Positions 33,412-41,343 of a DNA stretch of 64,000 nt are shown piece by piece. Source of the stretch: Lichenicola sp964248625. GTDB taxonomy: Bacteria > Pseudomonadota > Alphaproteobacteria > Acetobacterales > Acetobacteraceae. The DNA lies in the NCBI GenBank assembly GCA_964248625.1, contig CAXTZG010000003.1, forward strand, positions 1 through 64,000, read 5' to 3'. Every line of letters begins with the position of its first letter. Positions within the stretch are counted from its first letter, which is position 1. A model generated the notes under the pieces. That model saw nothing but the letters and a program-made list of their open reading frames with translations. It did not search any database and was not told the DNA's origin. Made by a program: the position numbers and the translations under genes.

Positions 33412-35132
33412 TGCACCCAGGCCTGCGAGAACAGCATGTGGTAGAGATTGACGGTGTAGAAGTTGCCCAGTCGCTTCGACACCAGCTCGATCTTCTTCAT
33501 CTGGATCAGAGGTGCCGCGGGCGCGTCCTGCATCAGCATGCGGTCGGCCTCGGCCCAGAGTGCCGCACCTTTCGTTCTGTCGGTGACCGAGACAAGGGCT
33601 GCCTGGTTCAGCACGTCCTCGACGGGCCTGCTGCAATAGCCCGAGATGTTGATCGACGAGTCCGAGCCCGGATGGAAGTTCTCGCAGCCGAACAGGGCGG
33701 TCAGGAAGTCGGACGGCTCGGCATAGTCGGCGTACCAGTCGGTCAGGCTGATCTGCACCTTGTTGGACGTGTTCTGGATGTAGGTGAACTGGATCGCGAA
33801 CGCGATCGGCTTCACGTCGGCATCGTAGCCGAGCGCGCGCAGCATGCCCTGCAGGTAGGTGCCCATGGCAACCTCGACGCCGCGATTGGGCACCACCAGC
33901 GTGACGTGCATGCCCCGGGTGCCGCTTTCCGCGACCAGCTGCTTCGCGCGCGTCAGATCGGGCGCGGTCCAGGCGGCGGCGGGATGGGCGAAATCCGCAC
34001 CCTTGCTGTAGGGGCAGCCGACGGCATGGCCGGGCAGCCCGGACGGCACGTTCTGGCACAGCACGCTGCCGGCGGCCGGGCCGCCATAGAAGGTCTGCAT
34101 GGCGCGGCGGTTGACCGCGTAGTTGATCGCCTGGCGTACCTTGAGATTGTTGAACGGCGCCAGGTTGACGTTCATCGCCAGATAGTAGGTGCCGAAGATG
34201 TCGTTGATGTGCACCTGGTCGGGAAAGCGGTCGCCGAGCTCGCCGTAGCGGTCGAGCGGCACGTTGTCGTACATGTAGTCGTAGTCGCCATTCTCGGTGG
34301 CGGTGACCTGGGCCTCGTCGCTCAGGCCGAAGGAATAGGTGATGCGGTCGGGATAGCCGTCCGGCTGCGCCACGGCGTCCCAGACCCGGAAATGCGGATT
34401 GCGGTCGACCAGCATGCCGTGGTTCGGGTCGTAGCTGACGATGCGGTACGGGCCGGTGCCGGGCGGCGCGTCGTTGCCGAGGTCGCGCGCCGGCGTGTCG
34501 GCGGGCAGCACGTAGGCATGCGGAAACGAGAGCTTGTCCAAGAACTCCGCATCCGGGTGGGTCAGATGGAAGGTGATGCTGCGGTCGGCCTCGTTGCCAA
34601 CCACGCCGCCTGCGAGCGTGCAGTGCGCGCCGTCCTTCAGGCAGGCTTCCGCGCCGACGATGCCGCCATAGAAGCCGCCGGCGGTGGGCGAGTTCACCTT
34701 GAAGATGCGCTGGAACGACGCGACCACGTCGCGCACGCCCACCTCGCGCCCGTCGGAGAAGCGGATGCCGCGGCGCAGGTGGAACACGTAGGTGAGGCCG
34801 CCATCCTGTGGTGCCGGCAAAGTCTCGGCGAGATCGGCGACCGGATGGTTGCTGGCCTCGCCAGGCCTTTTCGCGAACGCGGTCAGCCCGTCATAGACCA
34901 CCACCGTGAGGCTGATCATCTCGGAGTTGTAGTTGATCTGCGGATCGGCGGTGCCGGCGCCGTTGTCGGCGGTGAGCCGCAGGGTGCCGCCGCGGTGCGG
35001 ACTGCCCAGGGTCCGGCCGTCGGGCGCGATCACCGGCGGCAGGTCGGTGGAGGTGGGGTCCGCCGGAGGGGCGGGAGCGGCGGCGCCGAGCAGCACGGTC
35101 AGCGCCGCTGCCAGAAGAGGCCGGATCGTCAT
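33408..35132 (-). CDS. Extracellular solute-binding protein, family 5 (peptide-type)
   Basis: A 574-residue periplasmic receptor of the DppA/OppA class. A signal peptide (MTIRPLLAAALTVLLGAAAP) lacks a lipobox Cys, so the protein is probably soluble in the periplasm. Family blocks include 'YVFHLRRGIRFSDGREV', 'GTGPYRIVSYDPNHGM' and 'LKVRQAINYAVNRRAM'. Four or more Cys occur in the mature part (for example 'CLKDGAHC' and 'LCQNV'), more than usual for this family, so disulfides are likely. ATG 35132 follows the SCO1 stop by 4 bases. The ligand (peptide, opine or other) cannot be read from sequence. Confidence 0.91.
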   Translation of the reverse strand: MTIRPLLAAALTVLLGAAAPAPPADPTSTDLPPVIAPDGRTLGSPHRGGTLRLTADNGAGTADPQINYNSEMISLTVVVYDGLTAFAKRPGEASNHPVADLAETLPAPQDGGLTYVFHLRRGIRFSDGREVGVRDVVASFQRIFKVNSPTAGGFYGGIVGAEACLKDGAHCTLAGGVVGNEADRSITFHLTHPDAEFLDKLSFPHAYVLPADTPARDLGNDAPPGTGPYRIVSYDPNHGMLVDRNPHFRVWDAVAQPDGYPDRITYSFGLSDEAQVTATENGDYDYMYDNVPLDRYGELGDRFPDQVHINDIFGTYYLAMNVNLAPFNNLKVRQAINYAVNRRAMQTFYGGPAAGSVLCQNVPSGLPGHAVGCPYSKGADFAHPAAAWTAPDLTRAKQLVAESGTRGMHVTLVVPNRGVEVAMGTYLQGMLRALGYDADVKPIAFAIQFTYIQNTSNKVQISLTDWYADYAEPSDFLTALFGCENFHPGSDSSINISGYCSRPVEDVLNQAALVSVTDRTKGAALWAEADRMLMQDAPAAPLIQMKKIELVSKRLGNFYTVNLYHMLFSQAWVQ

Positions 35133-35136
35133 CGGC

Positions 35137-35730
35137 TCAGCCGGCCAGCGCACGCAACTTGGCGGCAATGGTTTCGGGACCCGCATTGCCGTTCAATACG
35201 TCCGCGAACCGGCCTTGCGGGTTCATGATGATGAACACCGAGCTGTGGCTCATCGTCATGTGTCCCTGCGGCAGGGGTGCCTCCGGCGCCGCATAGACGC
35301 GATACGCGGCCTTCACCTGCGCGATCGCGTCGGGCGTGCCGGTGAGGCCGAGGATGCGGGAATCGAAGCCGGCGGTGTAGCGCCCCATGACGGCCGGCGT
35401 GTCGCGGGCGGGATCGATGGTGATGAAGATCGGCGCGACGGCGGCTGCCTTCGCTCCGAGCAGGCCCAGCGCGCCCGCCATGTCGTTCAGCGCGGTCGGG
35501 CAGGTGTCGGGACAGAAGGTGTAGCCGAAATAGACCAGCATCCATCGGCCCCGGAAGTCGCGGTCGGTGACGATCCGCTCGTCCGGCGCGGTCAGGCGGA
35601 ACGGACCGCCGATCGCCACTGTCGCCGCGCCGCCCGGATCGCCCAAGCCGAACCAGTGCAGGGCGGTGGCGGCCTGAGCCAGCGCCAGAGCCACCAGGGC
35701 GGCCGGGATCAGCAGACGCCACCGCCTCAA
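35137..35730 (-). CDS. SCO1/SenC family copper chaperone
   Basis: A 197-residue membrane-anchored thioredoxin-fold protein. An N-terminal anchor ('LLIPAALVALALAQAATAL') is followed by the periplasmic domain. Copper ligands are intact: Cys73 and Cys77 in 'YTFCPDTCPTAL' and His162 in 'MTMSHSSVFI'. SCO proteins deliver copper to the CuA centre of cytochrome oxidase or act as thiol reductants. Its start overlaps the polA stop by ATGA and the binding-protein gene follows after 4 bases. An SCO gene inside a polA-peptide transporter string is unusual, as no oxidase gene is nearby. Confidence 0.92.
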   Translation of the reverse strand: MRRWRLLIPAALVALALAQAATALHWFGLGDPGGAATVAIGGPFRLTAPDERIVTDRDFRGRWMLVYFGYTFCPDTCPTALNDMAGALGLLGAKAAAVAPIFITIDPARDTPAVMGRYTAGFDSRILGLTGTPDAIAQVKAAYRVYAAPEAPLPQGHMTMSHSSVFIIMNPQGRFADVLNGNAGPETIAAKLRALAG

Positions 35731-38606
35731 TGCGCGTCCGCCCAGCTCCGGCCGACGCCGGTCTCGACCACCAGCGGCACCGACAGCCGGGCCGCGTTTT
35801 CCATGACGTTGCGGGCGATGGCGGACAGCGTCTCGGCCTCGTCCTCGGGTGCCTCGAATAGCAGCTCGTCATGCACCTGCAGCAGCATGCGCGACCGCAT
35901 GCCCGCCCGCGCCAGCTCCGCCGGCAGCTTCACCATGGCGCGCTTGATGATGTCGGCCGCCCCGCCCTGCAGCGGCGCATTGGAGGCCTGGCGTTCGGAA
36001 TAGCCGCGCCTGGCCGGGTTGGTTTCCTTGATCCCCGGGATCCAGCAGCGCCGTCCGAACGGGGTCAGCACGTAGCCCTGCGCGCGCGCCTCGTCGCGGG
36101 TGGCGTCCATGAAGTCGCGTATGCCGGGATAGCGGGCGAAGTAGGCGTCGATATAGGTGCGCGCCTCGCCGGCCGGAACGCCGAGCTGGCGTGCCAGGCC
36201 GAAGGCCGAGATGCCGTAGATGATGCCGAAATTGATCGCCTTGGCCCGTCTGCGGGTGAGGCTGTCCATGCCCTCGATCGGCACGCCGAACACCTCGGAC
36301 GCGGTGCGGGCATGGATGTCCTGGCCGGTGGCGAAGGCTTCCAGCAGGGCCGGGATGCGCGCCACGTGGGCGAGCAGCCGCAGCTCGATCTGCGAATAGT
36401 CGGCCGACACCAGCACATGGCCGGGAGCGGCGACGAAGGCGCGCCGGATGCGGCCGCCTTCCTCGGTGCGGATCGGGATGTTCTGCAGGTTGGGCTCGTT
36501 GGAGGAGAGCCGTCCGGTGGAGGTGATCGCCATCTGGAACGAGGTGTGGATGCGGCCCGTCTCGGGATTGATCTCCTCGACCAGCGCATCGGCATAGGTC
36601 GATTTCAGCTTGGCGATCTGGCGCCATTCCAGGATGCGCGCGGGCAGGTCGCTGCCGGCTTCGGCCAGCGCCTGCAGGGCGGCGGAGTCGGTGCCCCAGG
36701 CGCCGGTCTTCATGCGCTTGCCGCCCGGCAGCTTCATCTCGTCGAACAGGATCTCGCCGAGCTGCTTGGGGCTGCCGAGATTGAACGGCCGGCCGGCCAG
36801 CGCGTGGATCTCGGTCTCCATCACCGCCATGCGCGTGGCGAAGTCGGCGGACAGGCGGCGCAGCTCGGTCTCGTCGACCATGATGCCGGCGGATTCCATG
36901 GAGGCCAGCACCCGGATCAGCGGCCGCTCGAGCTGCTCGTAGAGCGCCAGCGACCGGTTGGTGCGCAGCTGCGGGTGCAGGATGTGCCACAGCCTGAGCG
37001 TGACGTCGGCGTCCTCGGCCGCATACTCGGTGGCTTTCGGCAGCGGCACGCGCGCGAACGGGATGCGGTTGCGGCCGGTGCCGGTGACCTGGTCGTAGGT
37101 GATCGGGGTATGGCCGAGGAAGCGGGACGCCAGCTCGTCCATGCCGTGCCCGTGCGCGCCTGCGGCCTGGGCGTAGGAGATCAGCATGGTGTCGTCGACC
37201 GGCGCGATCGGGCCCGACAGGATGCCGCGTCCGGCGCGCTCCAGGATCAGCAGGTCGAACTTGGCGTTCTGGAAGATCTTGAGCACGCCCGGATCGGCGA
37301 ACAACGGCGCCAGCACCGCGAGCGCCGCCTTTGCCTCGAGCTGCCGTCCGACCGGATGCTCGAGGTCGCCCTCGTGCAGGAACGGCACGTAGCAGGCGCG
37401 TCCCGGCTTCGTCGCCAGCGACAGCCCGACCATGTTGACGCGCAGCGGGTCGAGCCCGTCGGTCTCGGTGTCGACCGCGCACAGGCCGGCAGTGCGAGCC
37501 TCCCGGACCCAGGCGGCGAGGACCTCGAGGTCGGTGACGGTCTCGTACTCGGCGAACGGCGCGTCGTGGCGCGGCACCAGCTCGGCCGGCGCGGGTGCGG
37601 CGGCGACCCCGGCCAGGGCGAGCGTCGCCGGGTTCGCGTCCGGGGCGCGCGCCTCGATCGACAGGCGCTGGGCGATGGCGCGGAACTCCATGAGGCCGAG
37701 CCAGCCGCCGAGGCGGACCCCGTCGGGGGTGGTGAAGGCGAGCTGCTCGATCGGCAGCGGCAGCGGGGCGTCGTCGCGCAGGATCACCAGCTGGCGCGAG
37801 ATGCGGGCGGCGGCCTCGTGCGCCACCAGCGCGTCGCGCCGCTTCGACGGCTTCATCTCGCCTGCCGCCAGCGCCCGGTAGATGCCGTCGAGATCGCCGT
37901 ATTCCAGCACCAGCTGACTGGCGATCTTCGGGCCGATGCCCGGCACGCCCGGCACGTTGTCGACGCTGTCGCCCATCAGCGCCTGCACCTCGATCACCTT
38001 GTCGGGGCCCACACCGAAGCGCTCGCGCACCTCGGCCTCGCCGATCGGCTTCTGCTTGATCGGGTCGAGCATGTCGATGCCCGGCCGGATCAGCTGCATC
38101 AGGTCCTTGTCGGAGGAGACCACCGTGCAGCGGCCGCCGCCGGCGGCGACCGTGCAGGCATAGGCCGCGATCAGGTCGTCGGCTTCCCAGCCGGCGAGCT
38201 CGATGGCGGGCACCCCGAAGGCGGCGGTGGCCTCGCGCACCAGGGCAAATTGCGGCATCAGCTCGGGCGGCGGCTCGGGGCGATGCGCCTTGTACTGGTC
38301 GTAGAGCTCGTTGCGGAAGGTCAGCCGGCCGGCATCGAAGATCACCGCCAGGTGGGTGCCGACATGCTCGCGCAGGAAGCGGGCGATCATGTTGGTGAAG
38401 CCGAACACGGCATTCACCGGCGTGCCGTCCGCACGGTTCATCGGCGGCAGCGCGTGGAAGGCGCGGAAGATGAAGCCCGAGCCGTCGATCAGCACCAGAT
38501 GGGTGCCGGCCCAGCGCGCCGTCTCGTCGGCCTGCCCGCCGCTCGACGGCGCGATGCCGTCGATGGTGCCCGCGTCCTGCTCCGGTGGGTCGGACAGATC
38601 GGTCAA
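35727..38606 (-). CDS. polA: DNA polymerase I
   Basis: A three-domain polymerase of about 959 residues used in repair and Okazaki-fragment maturation. The 5'-3' exonuclease domain (about 1-300) shows 'LVLIDGSGFIFRAFHAL', 'WEADDLIAAYA' and 'GVPGIGPKIASQLV'. The 3'-5' proofreading domain shows 'CAVDTETDGLDPL' with intact acidic residues and 'YAAEDADVTLRLW'. Polymerase motifs A, B and C are 'LVSADYSQIELRLLAH', 'RRRAKAINFGIIYGIS' and 'LLQVHDELLFEAP'. No ATG lies near the expected start; TTG at 38606 overlaps the CHCC gene stop as TTGA and is the best candidate, though an internal GTG cannot be excluded. Confidence 0.95.
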   Translation of the reverse strand: MTDLSDPPEQDAGTIDGIAPSSGGQADETARWAGTHLVLIDGSGFIFRAFHALPPMNRADGTPVNAVFGFTNMIARFLREHVGTHLAVIFDAGRLTFRNELYDQYKAHRPEPPPELMPQFALVREATAAFGVPAIELAGWEADDLIAAYACTVAAGGGRCTVVSSDKDLMQLIRPGIDMLDPIKQKPIGEAEVRERFGVGPDKVIEVQALMGDSVDNVPGVPGIGPKIASQLVLEYGDLDGIYRALAAGEMKPSKRRDALVAHEAAARISRQLVILRDDAPLPLPIEQLAFTTPDGVRLGGWLGLMEFRAIAQRLSIEARAPDANPATLALAGVAAAPAPAELVPRHDAPFAEYETVTDLEVLAAWVREARTAGLCAVDTETDGLDPLRVNMVGLSLATKPGRACYVPFLHEGDLEHPVGRQLEAKAALAVLAPLFADPGVLKIFQNAKFDLLILERAGRGILSGPIAPVDDTMLISYAQAAGAHGHGMDELASRFLGHTPITYDQVTGTGRNRIPFARVPLPKATEYAAEDADVTLRLWHILHPQLRTNRSLALYEQLERPLIRVLASMESAGIMVDETELRRLSADFATRMAVMETEIHALAGRPFNLGSPKQLGEILFDEMKLPGGKRMKTGAWGTDSAALQALAEAGSDLPARILEWRQIAKLKSTYADALVEEINPETGRIHTSFQMAITSTGRLSSNEPNLQNIPIRTEEGGRIRRAFVAAPGHVLVSADYSQIELRLLAHVARIPALLEAFATGQDIHARTASEVFGVPIEGMDSLTRRRAKAINFGIIYGISAFGLARQLGVPAGEARTYIDAYFARYPGIRDFMDATRDEARAQGYVLTPFGRRCWIPGIKETNPARRGYSERQASNAPLQGGAADIIKRAMVKLPAELARAGMRSRMLLQVHDELLFEAPEDEAETLSAIARNVMENAARLSVPLVVETGVGRSWADAH

Positions 38607-38824
38607 TGGTCGGGGTCGCCGCCTTCGCCCGCATCCGGCGACAGCACGTAGACGCGCGAGCACCACGGGCAGAAGGTCTGCTGCTCCACGATCCGCAGCC
38701 AGACCCGCGGATGCCCGAGCCCGCCGGCACCGCCGTCGCAGGCGACGACGCGGCTGGTGACGGTGAAGGTCTCGATGGCGTCGGCCCCAAGCTGCGGGGT
38801 CGGCGTCGCTGCGCCGTACGGCAT
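38603..38824 (-). CDS. Zinc-finger CHCC-type protein (NDUFS6-like fold)
   Basis: A 73-residue protein with the zf-CHCC pattern: Cys29 and His38 ('VACDGGAGGLGHPRVWL') and Cys52/Cys55 ('FCPWCSRVYVL'). The domain is shared with the 13-kDa subunit NDUFS6 of mitochondrial complex I; free-standing bacterial versions are small zinc proteins of uncertain role. ATG 38824 is chosen because the domain starts shortly after and an AAGG site lies upstream. The upstream extension of the frame is Arg-rich and unlike the family. The stop overlaps the polA start as TTGA. It heads the long minus-strand string. Confidence 0.87.
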   Translation of the reverse strand: MPYGAATPTPQLGADAIETFTVTSRVVACDGGAGGLGHPRVWLRIVEQQTFCPWCSRVYVLSPDAGEGGDPDH

Positions 38825-38958
38825 TCTGTCGCCTTGGGAAAGGTGGCTGGGAAGGGACTTGGATGATACGCAGGACCGCCCCCTTTTGAAACCTCTGCCG
38901 GCCGAGCACCGCCATCCGAAACATCGCCTTCCTTCGCCTCGCCTGGCGGTCCGCACCC

Positions 38959-40053
38959 ATGCGAGGCGCCGTCGCAGCCGGCGCGGCCCTGCTGCTGGGC
39001 AGTTGCAGCGGGGCGGCGCCGGTGCCCTCCGGCCGTGCGGCCGCGATCCCCACGCTTTCGGCCCGGCTGCTGGCGCATGCGGCGGATCGCCGGCTGGTGC
39101 CGGCCGACCTTGTCTTCACCCTGTCCGACGGCGCCCGGCTGCCGGCGCGCCTTTGGCGGGCGGACGGAACGGAGCGGGCGGTGGTGCTGGCGCTGCACGG
39201 CTTCAACGACAGCCGCGACGCCTGGGAGCTGCCGGCGCCGGTGCTGGCAGCCCGCGGGATCACCGTCTACGCGCCGGACCAGCGCGGCTTCGGCGCAGCA
39301 CCCGCGCGCGGCCGCTGGGCCGGCACCGACCGTCTGGTGGCCGACGCCGCCGGGCTCGCGCGCCAGGTGGCGGCCCGAGAGCCGGGGGTGCCGCTCTACC
39401 TGATGGGCGAAAGCATGGGCGGGGCGGTGCTGCTGTGCCTGGCGGCGCGTGGCGACGCGCCGCCGGTGGCGGGCACCATCCTGCTGGCGCCGGCGGTGTG
39501 GGCGCGCGACCAGATGAACCCGGCGATGACGATCTCGCTGTGGGCGGCGGCGACCCTGCTGCCGGACTGGGAGCTGACCGGGCGCGAACTGCCGCTCAAG
39601 ATCATGGCCAGCGACAACCGGGCGGCGCTGTATCGGCTGTCCTATGATCCGCTGACCGTCCGCACCACCCGGACCTCCACGCTGCGCGGGCTGGTCAACC
39701 TGATGAGCCGGGCGCAGGACGCGGCGTCCCACGTGCACGGCCGGATGCTGGTGGCCTATGGCGGGCGCGACCAGCTGGTGCCGGCGCGGGCCACCGCGGC
39801 GACCTGGGACGCGCTGCCGGCGGGCGTGCGCCGCAGCTTCTATCCGGCCGGCTACCACCTGCTGATGCGCGACCTGACCCGGGCCGCGGTGATCGACGAC
39901 GTCGCCTCCTGGATCCTGACCCCGGACCGGGCGCTGCCGTCCGGCGGCGACATCGCGGCGGCGTCCTGGATGGCGGCACAGGGCTGGGACGATGCGATAC
40001 CGGCCTATCTGCCCGCCAATCTCGACGGGATCGTCGGCGACGGCGCCCCCTAG
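38959..40053 (+). CDS. Alpha/beta hydrolase lipoprotein (lysophospholipase-like)
   Basis: A 364-residue serine hydrolase of the Hydrolase_4/lysophospholipase group. A lipoprotein signal ends in 'LLLGSC' with the lipidated Cys at residue 16. The nucleophile is Ser152 in 'YLMGESMGGAVLL', the acid lies in 'YGGRDQLVP' and the His in 'AGYHLLMRD'; the oxyanion region is 'LALHGFNDSRDAW'. The substrate is probably a monoacylglycerol or lysophospholipid at the membrane, inferred from family only. It is transcribed divergently from the CHCC-polA string across 134 bases. Confidence 0.9.
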   Translation: MRGAVAAGAALLLGSCSGAAPVPSGRAAAIPTLSARLLAHAADRRLVPADLVFTLSDGARLPARLWRADGTERAVVLALHGFNDSRDAWELPAPVLAARGITVYAPDQRGFGAAPARGRWAGTDRLVADAAGLARQVAAREPGVPLYLMGESMGGAVLLCLAARGDAPPVAGTILLAPAVWARDQMNPAMTISLWAAATLLPDWELTGRELPLKIMASDNRAALYRLSYDPLTVRTTRTSTLRGLVNLMSRAQDAASHVHGRMLVAYGGRDQLVPARATAATWDALPAGVRRSFYPAGYHLLMRDLTRAAVIDDVASWILTPDRALPSGGDIAAASWMAAQGWDDAIPAYLPANLDGIVGDGAP

Positions 40054-40087
40054 AGCGCTGCGTGCGGGACTGGCGTTCGGCAGCGCT
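40054..40087 (+). terminator. Possible transcription end hairpin after the hydrolase gene
   Basis: AGCGCTG and CAGCGCT pair perfectly over 7 bases around a 20-base loop and begin at the base after the TAG stop. The loop is long and no T-tract follows, so this is a weak candidate; it could instead be a processing site before the tRNA. Confidence 0.3.
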
Positions 40088-40109
40088 TCGGGCTAAGCAG
40101 CGTGGCGCT

Positions 40110-40186
40110 GGACCCGTAGCTCAGCTGGATAGAGCGTCGCCCTCCGAAGGCGAAGGCCGAAGGTTCGAATCCTTTCGGGTCCGCCA
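40110..40186 (+). tRNA. tRNA-Arg (anticodon CCG)
   Basis: A 77-base cloverleaf. The acceptor stem GGACCCG pairs with CGGGTCC, with discriminator G and encoded CCA. The D arm is GCTC...GAGC, the anticodon stem TCGCC/GGCGA holds the loop CTCCGAA with anticodon CCG, and the T loop is TTCGAAT. It reads the arginine codon CGG, which is frequent in such GC-rich genes. Confidence 0.96.
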
Positions 40187-40242
40187 GCCCAACGCACAAG
40201 CCGGCCCGTCCGGTCCCGTCTCGGGCATCAGGAGCAGCAGCG

Positions 40243-40413
40243 ATGCCGTTCGACAGCCTGCAGGTGCCCCAGGACTGGATGCCGCAGCCGCCCGAGCCCG
40301 AGCGGCCGCTCTCGATCAGGGACCGCATGGTCGCCCTTGCGCTTGGCCTCGTGCTGGCCGTGATCACGCTGGCTAACTGCAGGATGCTGGTCGGTGCCTG
40401 GCATGGCTGGTGA
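40243..40413 (+). CDS. Single-span membrane microprotein A
   Basis: A 56-residue protein. AGGAG lies 9 bases before the ATG. The N-terminal third is hydrophilic and Pro-rich ('QDWMPQPPEPERP'), then 'LSIRDRMVALALGLVLAVIT' leads into one hydrophobic helix ('ALALGLVLAVITLA'), and the tail is short. The middle of the protein matches microprotein B at about 14 of 33 positions (LS.RD..VA, LVL..ITLA, R), so the two are paralogues. The 3' end overlaps the second gene by 11 bases. No family is recognised. The tandem, overlapping arrangement supports that both are real genes. Confidence 0.7.
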   Translation: MPFDSLQVPQDWMPQPPEPERPLSIRDRMVALALGLVLAVITLANCRMLVGAWHGW

Positions 40414-40537
40414 TCCGGAGCAGCCGGACCGCGAGCGGCTTTCCACCCGGGACAAGCTGGTGGCCGGCTTCATCGCCCTGGTGCTGATCCTGATCACCCT
40501 GGCGATCTTCAGGCTGGGCATCGCCAGGCTGTTCTGA
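40403..40537 (+). CDS. Single-span membrane microprotein B (paralogue of A)
   Basis: A 44-residue protein whose ATG lies inside the end of microprotein A. It consists of a charged head ('GDPEQPDRERLSTRDKL') and one hydrophobic helix ('VAGFIALVLILITLAIFRLG'), and ends in RLF. The conserved 'LSxRD(K/R)' before the helix is shared with A. It has no good ribosome-binding site of its own, so translation is probably coupled to A. The function is unknown; a subunit or regulator of a membrane complex, or a small toxin-like peptide, are possibilities without direct support. Confidence 0.68.
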   Translation: MAGDPEQPDRERLSTRDKLVAGFIALVLILITLAIFRLGIARLF

Positions 40538-40548
40538 CGGGCTGCCGG

Positions 40549-40812
40549 TCAGCCGCGCTGCCTGGCGCAGCCGGGGTCGCGGAGCCGCATCATCCGGATA
40601 TCCGCCCGACGGCCCTGGCAGGCGCTGCAGGTGATGCGGCGGCTGACCTGCTCGATCGGCGCCAGCGCGCCGAACCGCCTGAGCAGCAGGGCGACCGGCA
40701 GTGCCGCAAGATGGCCGCAATCGCGGCACCGCGCGGTCTGCACATAGCCGCTCGGTATCCGGGTCCAGTCGCGCAGGCAGGGGACGGGGTCATGCGACGA
40801 TGGTGCGGCCAT
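40549..40812 (-). CDS. Small zinc-ribbon-like protein
   Basis: An 87-residue hypothetical protein with two Cys pairs, 'ARCRDCGHLA' and 'ITCSACQGRR', spaced about 30 residues apart, which can form a zinc ribbon. The N-terminal part ('DWTRIPSGYVQTARC') and Arg-rich tail suggest nucleic-acid contact, but no function is established. ATG 40812 is chosen; the frame continues upstream with an Arg-rich low-complexity stretch that is probably not translated. It is convergent with the microprotein pair (11 bases between stops). Confidence 0.6.
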   Translation of the reverse strand: MAAPSSHDPVPCLRDWTRIPSGYVQTARCRDCGHLAALPVALLLRRFGALAPIEQVSRRITCSACQGRRADIRMMRLRDPGCARQRG

Positions 40813-40948
40813 GCCTGGAACGTAACAGGAACAGATCGATCCGCCACGTCTTCTTCGGCAGGCGGCAGAACCGGGACGGCGGCGACCCGTTGGCTGCCGC
40901 CTCCGCTTGAATTGAATATGACCGCCTGCGCCCACACCGTCTGCTCCG

Positions 40949-40963
40949 GCTCAATGCTTGAGC
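40949..40963. promoter_or_regulatory. Palindrome upstream of the small lipoprotein gene
   Basis: GCTCAA-TGC-TTGAGC is a perfect 6-base inverted repeat around a 3-base centre. It lies in the 212-base spacer between the divergent zinc-ribbon and lipoprotein genes, 61 bases before the lipoprotein start and just after an AT-richer patch. It is a candidate operator; the regulator is unknown. Confidence 0.4.
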
Positions 40964-41024
40964 AAACTTTCCCATGCGCTCCGGGCGATCCCGCCCCGAC
41001 GCCTGGACGCCCTAGGATCACGTC

Positions 41025-41264
41025 ATGTCCCGTAGCGCCCACCGCCTGACCATCCTGCTTTCCGCTGTCCTGCTGGCCGGCTGCGGCTCCGGCGACGGGC
41101 TCGGCGTCGGCGCTCCGGCGCCGGCCGCGTGCCCCGGGTCGCTCGCGCGCGCGCCGCTGGCGGCGATGCAGCCGACCGCGACCTCGGTCGGGCCTGCCAA
41201 CACCGGCCCGGCCGGCTCCGCCGCGTCCGTCGGCGACGGCACGGCTGTGCTGGGCGGACATTGA
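41025..41264 (+). CDS. Small putative lipoprotein
   Basis: A 79-residue protein with a clear lipoprotein signal: basic start 'MSRSAHR', hydrophobic core and lipobox 'LLAGC' (Cys20). The mature part is short, Ala/Gly/Pro-rich and has one further Cys ('PAACPGS'), with no recognisable domain. AGGA lies 7 bases before the ATG, which supports translation. Some low-complexity frames in such GC-rich DNA are spurious, so confidence is moderate. Confidence 0.6.
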   Translation: MSRSAHRLTILLSAVLLAGCGSGDGLGVGAPAPAACPGSLARAPLAAMQPTATSVGPANTGPAGSAASVGDGTAVLGGH

Positions 41265-41343
41265 GGGCATCGTCATCGCGGCCATTTCGTGACGCTGTGG
41301 TCCTGTTGTAGACACGGCGAACAAGACAAACCGGGACGAAACG

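Noticed and set aside
35871..38651. A 926-codon open frame on the plus strand opposite polA
   Set aside because: Antisense shadow of polA with low-complexity composition; all three polA domains are intact on the other strand.
40813..40935. N-terminal extension of the zinc-ribbon protein
   Set aside because: The extra 41 residues are Arg-rich low complexity and cover the intergenic region with promoter-like features.
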